Source of the DNA: Parapedobacter deserti
Lineage (GTDB): Bacteria > Bacteroidota > Bacteroidia > Sphingobacteriales > Sphingobacteriaceae
Direction: 5' to 3'
Assembly: GCF_042646065.1 (NCBI RefSeq)
Contig: NZ_JBHRTA010000037.1
Span: 124,001-188,000, forward strand
Length of the DNA stretch: 64,000 bases
This document shows positions 51,879 to 59,776 of this stretch, in pieces (the first letter of the stretch is position 1; every line of letters begins with the position of its first letter). Both the position numbers and the translations under genes were made by a program. The notes under the pieces are model-generated. The model saw only the letters and a program-made list of their open reading frames with translations. It was not told the DNA's origin and ran no database searches.

Positions 51879-51886
51879 TACCTTTG
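51879..51886 (+). promoter_or_regulatory. recA promoter -7 box (TACCTTTG)
   Basis: TACCTTTG fits the consensus; TTAG 20 bases upstream is a partial -33 box. The start codon is 20 bases downstream. I see no clear LexA-type palindrome around it. Confidence 0.6.
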
Positions 51887-51906
51887 ACCGAATAACAACT
51901 AAAAAC

Positions 51907-52914
51907 ATGAGCAATCAAGAAAAACTGAAGGCGTTACAGCTCACCTTAGATAAACTGGAAAAGTCCTATGGCAAAGGCACCATAATGAAGCTTGGCGATT
52001 CAGCCGTGGAACCAATTGATGCAATTTCAACCGGTTCAATCGGGCTGGATATTGCGTTGGGGATCGGTGGCGTGCCAAAAGGACGCGTGATCGAGATATA
52101 CGGACCGGAGTCTTCCGGAAAAACCACCTTAGCAACCCATATTATTGCAGAAGCGCAGAAAAAGGGTGGCATCGCGGCCATCATTGATGCCGAACATGCC
52201 TTCGATAAATACTATGCAAAAAAGCTGGGCGTTGACATCGAAAACCTACTGATTTCTCAGCCGGACAATGGCGAGCAGGCGTTGGAGATCGCCGACAACC
52301 TGATCCGGTCCGGAGCAATCGACGTTATCGTTATTGACTCTGTCGCTGCACTAGTTCCAAAAGGCGAAATCGAGGGTGAGATGGGCGACTCGAAAATGGG
52401 CCTTCAAGCCCGTTTGATGTCTCAAGCACTCCGTAAACTTACCGGAACCATCTCCAAGACCAACTGCTGCTGTATCTTTATCAACCAGCTACGGGAAAAA
52501 ATCGGGGTGATGTTCGGCAACCCGGAAACGACAACGGGCGGCAATGCACTCAAATTCTACGCCTCGGTAAGGCTGGACATTCGTCGCATGGCGCAAATTA
52601 AGGATGCAGACGAGGTGTCGGGAAACCGCGTAAAAGTCAAAATCGTAAAAAACAAAGTGGCCCCGCCTTTTCGGATTGCCGAGTTCGACATCCTTTTCGG
52701 CGAAGGAATCTCCAAGGCTGGGGAAATCATTGACCTGGGGGTCGATTTCAACATCATCAAGAAATCAGGATCCTGGTTCAGTTACGGCGATACAAAACTC
52801 GGCCAGGGGCGCGATGCCGTAAAAAATCTGCTGTTAGACAACCCGGACCTTATGGACGAGCTGGAATCCAAGATCAAGGCTGAGGTAACCGCAGAGAAAT
52901 TAGAGGAGCTGTGA
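51907..52914 (+). CDS. recA: Recombinase RecA
   Basis: 335 residues, complete. Walker A is GPESSGKT (66-73), Walker B is DVIVIDSVAAL, and the DNA-binding loops follow (GEIEGEMGDSKMGLQARLMS and NQLREKIGVMFGNPETTTGG). It drives strand exchange after end resection; the AddAB-like resection genes lie 7 kb away in the same window. Confidence 0.98.
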   Translation: MSNQEKLKALQLTLDKLEKSYGKGTIMKLGDSAVEPIDAISTGSIGLDIALGIGGVPKGRVIEIYGPESSGKTTLATHIIAEAQKKGGIAAIIDAEHAFDKYYAKKLGVDIENLLISQPDNGEQALEIADNLIRSGAIDVIVIDSVAALVPKGEIEGEMGDSKMGLQARLMSQALRKLTGTISKTNCCCIFINQLREKIGVMFGNPETTTGGNALKFYASVRLDIRRMAQIKDADEVSGNRVKVKIVKNKVAPPFRIAEFDILFGEGISKAGEIIDLGVDFNIIKKSGSWFSYGDTKLGQGRDAVKNLLLDNPDLMDELESKIKAEVTAEKLEEL

Positions 52915-52923
52915 CAACGGCTC

Positions 52924-53934
52924 CTACTCCTCCGTGTAAGGCTTGTCGACCAAAGACAAAACATTTTTCAGCCTGGCAAGTCCATACTGTTGCCTCAGGT
53001 AAAGTGTTTCGGCTTCATCCAAGTCTATCGGGACAAAACGAATCGCGTCCCCAGGGCGAAGCTGTGCAAAAACGGAGATATCCACGGCCGCAACCTGGCC
53101 GATGCGTGGATAACCACCGGTCGTCTGGCTATCAGCCATTAGCACAATGACGTCACCTGCAGCCGTAACCTGTATGGTGCCTGTAACCACAGCCGTGGAA
53201 TATAGTTCGCGCTTCCCCCCCCGCTTCAATGACGGCCCTTTCAACGTATACCCCATCCTGTTGGATTGCCGGCTGACCACAAAAGTCGACTTTTCAAAAC
53301 ATCGTATCGAGGACGCTGAAAACCACTGGTACTCGTGTCCTTTTATAAACCGAATTACTCCAGAGCCATACGCCGCCAGTGCTGACGGGTTCACTCCCCA
53401 ATTCGGATATGTCGGTTCGGCCCCATTTGCCAAGTGCAAGAGCAATGCCTGCGAAGCGCTAGATATCCGCGGTTGATTGGCTAACCTGTCCCCCTTGCGC
53501 AAACCCCGCCCTTCCATTCCGCCGAACGCTGCAAAAAGATATGTGCTCCGGCTTTCCAAAACAACAGGACAGTGCCATCCGCCTGCTATCGCGAGGTAGC
53601 TGTAGATCTGGGTAGACGCGGATGTAAACGACAGACGCGAACCGGCCGGCACGAACACAGGTCGCCAGGAAGGGAGCGTACGGCTGCCGATGCGTAGCTC
53701 GCACCCTCCGCCGCAAATCGCAATCAATAAATCTGAAACTGCCAGGAAGACCGCCCCACCATAGGCCATTTCAATGACAGCGTCGTTTCGGTCGTTTCCC
53801 ACCAGCGAATTAGCGATAGCAGCCGCCACAGGGTCCATGCAGCCCGCCGCCGGCACCCCCGCCCTCCGGTGTCCGGTGCGCCCTTGGTCCTGCAACGTGA
53901 CAAGCATTCCCGGTGATATAACTTCAATCTGCAT
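52924..53934 (-). CDS. pxpC: 5-oxoprolinase subunit C (biotin-dependent carboxyltransferase-like)
   Basis: 336 residues. Typical KipA/PxpC motifs: LVTLQDQGRTGHRRAGVPAA, SRQSNRMGYTLKGP and LMADSQTTGGYPRIGQVAAV. With PxpB and PxpA it opens 5-oxoproline to glutamate using ATP. It overlaps pxpB by 11 bases and converges on recA with only 9 bases between. Confidence 0.92.
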   Translation of the reverse strand: MQIEVISPGMLVTLQDQGRTGHRRAGVPAAGCMDPVAAAIANSLVGNDRNDAVIEMAYGGAVFLAVSDLLIAICGGGCELRIGSRTLPSWRPVFVPAGSRLSFTSASTQIYSYLAIAGGWHCPVVLESRSTYLFAAFGGMEGRGLRKGDRLANQPRISSASQALLLHLANGAEPTYPNWGVNPSALAAYGSGVIRFIKGHEYQWFSASSIRCFEKSTFVVSRQSNRMGYTLKGPSLKRGGKRELYSTAVVTGTIQVTAAGDVIVLMADSQTTGGYPRIGQVAAVDISVFAQLRPGDAIRFVPIDLDEAETLYLRQQYGLARLKNVLSLVDKPYTEE

Positions 53935-54613
53935 GATCAGCTATCCTAACTTGGTCTTCAAACGTTTCCGTATCAATGGGACAGAATCGCACCAGCTGCC
54001 CAGCGGTCAACAACGAGGGGGAAGGCCGGCGGATATCAAACAACCGGAAGGGAGTGCGACCGATAAGTTGCCAACCGCCGGGCGAAGTAAATGGGTAGAC
54101 ACCAGTCTGCTCCCCAGCAATGCCGACAGAGCCAGCCAAAACCTGTGGTCGCGGCGTAGCCATCCGTGGTGCAGCTATGCGAGGGGACATACCGCCAAGG
54201 TACGGAAATCCGGGCATGAATCCAATCATATGCACCCTGTATGTAGCCGAAGAATGGATATCGATAATCTCCGCTTCGCTCAACGCATTGTGGTCAGCTA
54301 CAAATGATAGGTCAGGGCCGTATTGTCCGCCATAACATACAGGAATATTCACGGTCATACCCTCTGGCGCCTCAGTGTTTTCCGCTGTTTGCGACAACTC
54401 TTCTAAAAACCGGATTACCTGTTGACGGTTCACTTGCAAGGCGTCGTAATAAACAGTAAGTGACACGTATGCTGGCACCGCCTCAACTAACCCGGGAAAA
54501 GGGCGGGCTTGCAACGCTGCGTCTAAACGGGCTATCTCCGATCTCGTCTCTTCATCGGGCAGCTCACCGAAATAAACGGTCACGGCATACTCATTTAAGG
54601 GGAGGTATTTCAC
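53924..54613 (-). CDS. pxpB: 5-oxoprolinase subunit B
   Basis: 229 residues of the KipI family: NEYAVTVYFGELPDEETRSE at the start, VNIPVCYGGQYGPDLSFVAD, and HMIGFMPGFPYLGGMSPRIA. It pairs with PxpC. First gene of the minus-strand pair; a possible -7 box lies 58 bases upstream. Confidence 0.92.
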   Translation of the reverse strand: MKYLPLNEYAVTVYFGELPDEETRSEIARLDAALQARPFPGLVEAVPAYVSLTVYYDALQVNRQQVIRFLEELSQTAENTEAPEGMTVNIPVCYGGQYGPDLSFVADHNALSEAEIIDIHSSATYRVHMIGFMPGFPYLGGMSPRIAAPRMATPRPQVLAGSVGIAGEQTGVYPFTSPGGWQLIGRTPFRLFDIRRPSPSLLTAGQLVRFCPIDTETFEDQVRIADHAD

Positions 54614-54671
54614 GATATGGTTAAACTTCTACAAGCGGCCTTTGGAACCGCATTCAAGCTCCATAGCCATA

Positions 54672-54679
54672 CAAATGTA
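54672..54679 (-). promoter_or_regulatory. Promoter -7 box (TACATTTG) of pxpB
   Basis: On the minus strand TACATTTG matches TAnnTTTG. A -33 box at the right distance is not obvious. Confidence 0.45.
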
Positions 54680-54783
54680 GGCTTTTTACCGAAAACAAGG
54701 TCGCCAACTTCTGTTTGCCGAGCGCGCATTTTCGATAAATCAGGCAATTCTGGAAATAAATGGAAATTTTCCACCTGCAATTA

Positions 54784-54791
54784 TATTTTTG
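54784..54791 (+). promoter_or_regulatory. Promoter -7 box (TATTTTTG) of pxpA
   Basis: TATTTTTG matches TAnnTTTG, 12 bases before the pxpA start codon. The divergent boxes of pxpB and pxpA are about 105 bases apart. Confidence 0.45.
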
Positions 54792-54803
54792 TAAAAATTA
54801 GAC

Positions 54804-55568
54804 ATGCATACCATTGACATCAACTGTGATATGGGAGAAGGGCTCGGGCCCAATAATGGCCAGGGCCTCGATGTGGCGTTGATGGACTATGTGTCTTCCA
54901 TAAACATCGCCTGTGGATTCCATGCGGGAAGTCCGGCCATCATGCAAGACACGGTACAGGCGGCGGTGCGGCGGGGCATTGCTATCGGTGCCCATCCCGG
55001 ACTGCCCGACCGGGGCAGTTTCGGTCGGCGGCCACAGCCCATCACGCCTCAAGAAGCCTATCGGGTCACGCTTTACCAAATCGGGGCCCTCCACGCCTTC
55101 GTGAAAGCCGAGGGGCTTGCACTGAATCATGTAAAGCCTCACGGCGCGCTGTATAATATGGCCGCCGTTGATCGGAAGCTTGCCGAGGCCATCGTCCAAA
55201 CCATCGTCGATTTTGATCCGCGGCTTGTCTTATACGGCTTATCCGGCAGTGAGTTGATCCACGCCGCTCAACGTGCTGGGATTGCGGTGGCAAACGAGGT
55301 TTTTGCAGACCGCACCTATCAAAGCGACGGCTCGTTAACCCCGCGCGGCCATGCCGGCAGCATAATCGGCAATGAGGCGGCCGCCATTGCGCAGGTGACA
55401 TCCCTCGTATTTCATCACCAAGCCATTTCCGCAGACGGCACCCCGGTATCCCTAACTGCGGAAACCCTATGCATCCATAGCGACAGCCCGTATGCCTTGT
55501 CGTTCGCTAAAGCTGTTCATACATACTTGCAACGAGCACAGGTAAAGATCCAACCGACAACCCGATGA
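54804..55568 (+). CDS. pxpA: 5-oxoprolinase subunit A (LamB/YcsF family)
   Basis: 254 residues. The family signature is clear: IDINCDMGEGLG, INIACGFHAGSPAIM, AIGAHPGLPDRGSFGRR and LNHVKPHGALYNM. It works with PxpB and PxpC, encoded divergently 190 bases away, so the three subunits come from two transcripts. The last four bases overlap the transporter gene (ATGA). Confidence 0.94.
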   Translation: MHTIDINCDMGEGLGPNNGQGLDVALMDYVSSINIACGFHAGSPAIMQDTVQAAVRRGIAIGAHPGLPDRGSFGRRPQPITPQEAYRVTLYQIGALHAFVKAEGLALNHVKPHGALYNMAAVDRKLAEAIVQTIVDFDPRLVLYGLSGSELIHAAQRAGIAVANEVFADRTYQSDGSLTPRGHAGSIIGNEAAAIAQVTSLVFHHQAISADGTPVSLTAETLCIHSDSPYALSFAKAVHTYLQRAQVKIQPTTR

Positions 55569-56746
55569 ACCGACGAACTACCCGCAATTCGATTGTAGCA
55601 GCAGCGTTCCTCGTGGCAACGTCTGCTGTCGGGCCGGGCTTTCTCACCCAGACAGCGGTGTTCACCGAGCAACTTCTCGCAAGCTTTGGCTTCGTGATCT
55701 TAGTGACCATTATCCTCGACATCATCGCCCAGCTCAACATCTGGCGGGTTATCGTCGTTTCACAGCGACGTGCGCAGGACATCGCCAACGATGTTTTCCC
55801 AGGCTTGGGCTACATCCTTGCTGGCCTGATCGTTTTTGGCGGACTTGCATTCAATATCGGCAACATTGCCGGTGCGGGGCTGGGCATTGAGATACTAACC
55901 GGATTAGACCCCCGCTTAGGTGCAGCAGTTAGTTGCTTGCTCGCCATAGGCATCTTCATGGCACGGCATGCCGCCGTTGCGATGGATTGGCTGATCAAAA
56001 TACTAGGGATGCTGATGATCGGACTGATACTGTATGTCGCGTGGAAGTCTAATCCCCCGTTGGGAGATGTCCTGCGGGAAACGGTGATGCCGAGCCGGAT
56101 AAACTTTCATGCTATCCTGACGCTGGTGGGTGGCACTGTGGGTGGTTACATCACGTTCGCCGGTGCACATCGGCTTATCGACGCAGGCGTCAAAGGGCTA
56201 TCCCACGTGAAGAGTGCCGACCGAAGTGCTGTTTCGGCGATCGGCCTTGCCTCGGTTATGCGGACGGTTCTTTTTCTGGCAGCACTCGGTGTAGTGGCCC
56301 ACGGCGTTGCACTCGATGCGGCAAATCCTGCCGGATCGGTATTCCGGATCGCTTCCGGCGAAATCGGTCACTTTGTGTTCGGTATCGTGCTTTGGTGTGC
56401 CGCTATATCCTCGGTTGTTGGCGCCGCTTATACGTCGGTCTCCTTTTTGAAAAGCCTCCATCCGAAACTGTTGAGGCACGAACATCGGCTCATTATCGGA
56501 TTCATCCTTGTTTCAACCGCTACATTTACCGCCATCGGGAAACCGGTACAGGTTTTGATCTTCGCCGGTGCCGTGAATGGACTGATTCTTCCTTTAGCAT
56601 TAGGCGTGATGCTTATCGCCGCAAACAAACACGCTATTGTAGGCACAGCATACCGCCACCCCCGCTGGCTCACGGCGCTTGGCATCGCGGTAGTGGCCTC
56701 AATGGCTTACATAGGCGTGGCGTCCGTCTTGGCCGGATTGGCTTAA
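55565..56746 (+). CDS. Nramp-like transporter, YcsG type
   Basis: 393 residues with about 11 membrane segments. It opens with FLVATSAVGPGFLTQTAVFT, a variant of the Nramp DPGN segment without Asp-Pro-Gly-Asn, and has TLVGGTVGGYITFAGAHRLI in the middle. The Asp of the metal site is absent, so metal transport is doubtful. YcsG genes lie beside pxpABC in Bacillus subtilis and elsewhere; a role in uptake linked to 5-oxoproline is inference from that context and the 4-base overlap with pxpA. Confidence 0.82.
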   Translation: MNRRTTRNSIVAAAFLVATSAVGPGFLTQTAVFTEQLLASFGFVILVTIILDIIAQLNIWRVIVVSQRRAQDIANDVFPGLGYILAGLIVFGGLAFNIGNIAGAGLGIEILTGLDPRLGAAVSCLLAIGIFMARHAAVAMDWLIKILGMLMIGLILYVAWKSNPPLGDVLRETVMPSRINFHAILTLVGGTVGGYITFAGAHRLIDAGVKGLSHVKSADRSAVSAIGLASVMRTVLFLAALGVVAHGVALDAANPAGSVFRIASGEIGHFVFGIVLWCAAISSVVGAAYTSVSFLKSLHPKLLRHEHRLIIGFILVSTATFTAIGKPVQVLIFAGAVNGLILPLALGVMLIAANKHAIVGTAYRHPRWLTALGIAVVASMAYIGVASVLAGLA

Positions 56747-56828
56747 AGAAGCGAGCTATTATTCATATATAACCGGTTTGGACTCGAATGTTGGTACTGC
56801 GTCAGATTATTTTGCCGCGAACACCCGG

Positions 56829-56861
56829 TTTCCGGAATTTCAAGATTAATCGCTAACTTTG
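56829..56861 (+). promoter_or_regulatory. lipA promoter, nearly leaderless
   Basis: TTTC (56829-56832), 21 bases, then TAACTTTG (56854-56861). The start codon is at 56867, so the transcript would begin within a base or two of it. Confidence 0.6.
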
Positions 56862-56866
56862 TAATT

Positions 56867-57748
56867 ATGATCGAACTTCCCGTGATCCCGGCAAACCAAT
56901 TGCAGCGCAAGCCCGATTGGTTGCGCGTAAAACTACCTGTAGGCAAGGAATACCGGCATGTCCGCAGCTTGGTGGATGAACATAAACTTCATACCATCTG
57001 CGAAAGCGGCAATTGCCCCAACATGGGGGAATGCTGGGGGGCAGGTACCGCAACATTCATGATATTGGGCAATATCTGTACGCGCTCCTGCTCATTTTGT
57101 GCTGTCGCTACAGGGCGGCCGCTGGCGGTCGACCTCGATGAACCCAACCGGGTGGCCCAATCAGTAAAACTGATGCAGGTGAAACATTGCGTCATCACCT
57201 CGGTAGACCGTGATGATCTTAAGGACGGCGGGTCCATCATCTGGGCTGAAACCGTAAATGCCATCCGCCGTGAAAGCCCAGAAACCACGCTGGAAACGCT
57301 AATTCCCGATTTTAAGGGCGTTTGGGAAAACCTTGAGCGCGTATTGGCCGTGCGCCCCGAAGTCGTATCGCATAACCTCGAAACTGTCCGGCGCCTCACC
57401 CGCGAAGTGCGTATACAAGCCAAATACGACCGCAGCCTCGAATGCCTGCGCCGTATATCAGCGGCAGGCCTTCGCACCAAGTCAGGCATTATGCTCGGCT
57501 TTGGCGAGTCCGAAGCTGATGTCATCGAAACGATGACCGACCTCTACGAAGCTGGGGTGCATATCCTCACGTTGGGCCAATACCTACAACCCACCAAAGC
57601 ACACCACCCGGTGGTTGAGTGGATCACGCCCGATCAATTCAAGTATTACCAAGAAATCGGGCTACGAATGGGCTTTAAATACGTAGAAAGCGGCCCGTTG
57701 GTGCGCTCATCCTACCACGCCGAAAAGCACCTCTTCGATATGCAGTGA
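56867..57748 (+). CDS. lipA: Lipoyl synthase
   Basis: 293 residues. The auxiliary cluster cysteines are 45, 50 and 56 (CESGNCPNMGECW) and the radical-SAM cysteines 71, 75 and 78 (CTRSCSFC). The C-terminus GPLVRSSYHAEKH carries the conserved Ser. It inserts two sulfurs into octanoyl groups on lipoyl domains. lipB is not adjacent. Confidence 0.97.
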   Translation: MIELPVIPANQLQRKPDWLRVKLPVGKEYRHVRSLVDEHKLHTICESGNCPNMGECWGAGTATFMILGNICTRSCSFCAVATGRPLAVDLDEPNRVAQSVKLMQVKHCVITSVDRDDLKDGGSIIWAETVNAIRRESPETTLETLIPDFKGVWENLERVLAVRPEVVSHNLETVRRLTREVRIQAKYDRSLECLRRISAAGLRTKSGIMLGFGESEADVIETMTDLYEAGVHILTLGQYLQPTKAHHPVVEWITPDQFKYYQEIGLRMGFKYVESGPLVRSSYHAEKHLFDMQ

Positions 57749-57778
57749 CTTTAAGGTCTCCCAACGTACGCTGATATA

Positions 57779-58974
57779 CTATCGGAAACATGTTGTTTCC
57801 TTTTCATCGCCGGTATTACGGTAACTAAACAAATATATCCAGGCGACCAAAGCGACGCCTGCAGTTCCATATAAGATAAAAGGTATCCGTGCGATCGCAT
57901 CGTGGTATATCCATCCCGCTGCCAATGCTCCGGTACCAATACCGGCTTCGAGTGCAATATACATGGTCGCCACCGCTTTACCACGGTGCTTCGGATGGCC
58001 AAGATCGATTGTCCACGCATTTATCGCCGGAGATAAAATCCCGGTAGCGACACCATAACCGGCCGCTCCAGCCATCAGCCAGAATAGGCTATCGCCCCAT
58101 CCCAATACGCACAAGGACAACACGAGCATGACAAGTCCGTACCTGATGACCACCACCCGTCCATAACGGTCGGAAAGTCTCCCAGCTGCAAAACGGATGA
58201 ACAAAGAAGCTATGGTGTAGGCCACAAAAAATAATCCGCGGTTGGCTGATCCCAGGTGCCCGGTCCAGTCCGGGATCAAGGTGAGAATAACTCCATATGC
58301 GACATAAGACAAGAACGTAACAATCGCAGCCGGGAGCACCCGACCATCAATTATGTCTGTACGTGCGATCCGAAAAGATGACAATCGCAGCCGTTGCCGC
58401 TGTGCCTTGGGCAACGTCTCCTTCATATTCATCAGAATGACGATGGAAAGTAGCGCGAAAGCCGACGAACAGTAAAAAAGGGCGTCTATGGATAATGCTG
58501 GCTGATGGCACTGCCTACCGCCGGGCCGATAGCCATGCCCATGCTGAAGCTTACCCCGTGGATGCCAGCTGCTTCACCCAACCGCTCGCGGGGCACCACA
58601 TCGGCGACATAGGCTGCGGTAGCCGTGGGCTTAAACCCGGTGGAAAAACCATGGACCAGACGGAGAAACAGGAAGCCGGCGACGCTGCCGAGTACCGGAT
58701 ACAGAAAACCGCATACAAAGCAGACAATAGAGCCCACAGCCATCACCGGCACGCGGCCGACGGTATCCGTCAACTTACCGCTGAACGGACGGGAGATCCC
58801 CGCCGTTAGCGTAAAGAGGGCAATGATCAGCCCTTTGTATTCTCCGCCTCCTATACTGCTTAGGTAAGCTGGCAACTCCGGAATCAACATATTGAAGCTG
58901 GCTGAAAAAAGGAGCGAGCTCAGGCAAAGTAACGCAAACGGAATATTATAGATGGGGTGCGGAGGGCGCTGCAT
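57779..58974 (-). pseudogene. MFS transporter gene broken by a one-base frameshift
   Basis: Two halves of one 12-helix MFS protein lie in different frames. The first runs from ATG 58974 (MQRPPHPIYN) to TAG 58486-58488, ending VGSAISQHYP; the second continues as ALSIDALFYCSSAFALLSIV and runs to 57779. Adding one base near 58491-58494 (TAT-CC to TAT-TCC) restores ISQHYSIDALFY and a full protein of about 400 residues. Motif A (GKLTDTVGRVP, GRLSDRYGRVVV) is in both halves. The substrate is unknown. It may be a real pseudogene, a recent deletion or a sequencing error. Confidence 0.85.
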
Positions 58975-59309
58975 GCTACGGCAAAGGTAATAAATCACTA
59001 AGCACGCGGCGAAAATTCAGTCCTATTGCCTATGGAATATCAGGAAGCATTAATCCACACATTCCCTTTTCGATTGCGGTAGCCTGCCACCGCGTCATCG
59101 GTAGCGACGGCTCGCTAACCGGATATGCCGGTGGCCTTTGGCGCAAAAAGTGGCTGCTGGCACATGAACCACCGTATAAAAAGCAGGCGCTCTTTTTGTA
59201 GGCGTGGCCGGTGCAATGTCTTTAAACGTTGATTCAAAATCCGAACAAAACAACGATCGTTCTGGATTGTTTTCCCTACAAAATATTCCATGCACCAAAA
59301 TATATAGCC
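58975..59309. other. Intergenic region with no clear gene
   Basis: 335 bases between the divergent MFS and small-protein genes. Visible are ACCGG-atatg-CCGGT near 59120-59134 and AAAACAA/TTGTTTT arms (59247-59253 and 59267-59273) enclosing most of the palindrome AACGATCGTT (59252-59261). No consensus promoter or RNA family is recognised. Confidence 0.4.
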
Positions 59310-59501
59310 ATGAACAACGACAGCAAAAAAACGCCGGAAAACAAAGAAAGCGTTGGAGATAAGAAAACGGAAAACCAAGAAAAGAAAGAAAAACAGGAGC
59401 GCAGGATAGACGAGGAGGTGGAGCAAACCTTTCCCGCCAGCGACCCCCCTTCCTATTCACAGCCCGGCCATGGCGAGGATAAGGATAAGGATAAGGAATA
59501 G
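59310..59501 (+). CDS. Small charged protein with FPASDPPS motif
   Basis: 63 residues from ATG 59310 (MNNDSKKTPENKESVGDKK); an in-frame upstream ATG adds 27 unrelated residues. It is lysine- and glutamate-rich and surely disordered. RRIDEEVEQTFPASDPPSYS matches a short motif (DEALEETFPASDPP) that recurs in small proteins of many bacteria, function unknown. The end is a GATAAG hexamer repeated three times (DKDKDKE), prone to slippage. Confidence 0.75.
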   Translation: MNNDSKKTPENKESVGDKKTENQEKKEKQERRIDEEVEQTFPASDPPSYSQPGHGEDKDKDKE

Positions 59502-59776
59502 ACCGTATTTGCGCGCAAGCACCTTCGATTCGCGCTTGCCGTCCATCCGCCCTGATCCGTTTACCGACGCCCTATTGACGGGCGACTAGCATATAGCAAT
59601 CCCGTGTCAGCGAGGTGTTGGCGTACTCGGAGCTAAGTAAAGCGCTCCTAAACGTTGTCAACGCGTTGTTGAGCTAGTACTAAGACAGACAAGTAACGGC
59701 AAAGAAACAAATCAAGCATATACGACGTGTGGCTATCCGCAAAATTCCCTATCTTCATCCCGGAAATCACAGGACG
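59502..59776. other. Intergenic region before the AddA-like gene
   Basis: 275 bases. A weak GCAAGC/GCTTGC inverted repeat lies near 59513-59537. I see no tRNA, promoter consensus or reading frame worth calling. Confidence 0.4.

Noticed and set aside
52909..52935. AGGAGC/GCTCCT hairpin between recA and pxpC as a terminator
   Set aside because: Only six base pairs and no T-run on either side.
57779..58998. Two separate half-size MFS genes
   Set aside because: Each half has about six helices, and they join into one normal MFS protein when one base is added, so a frameshift explains both.
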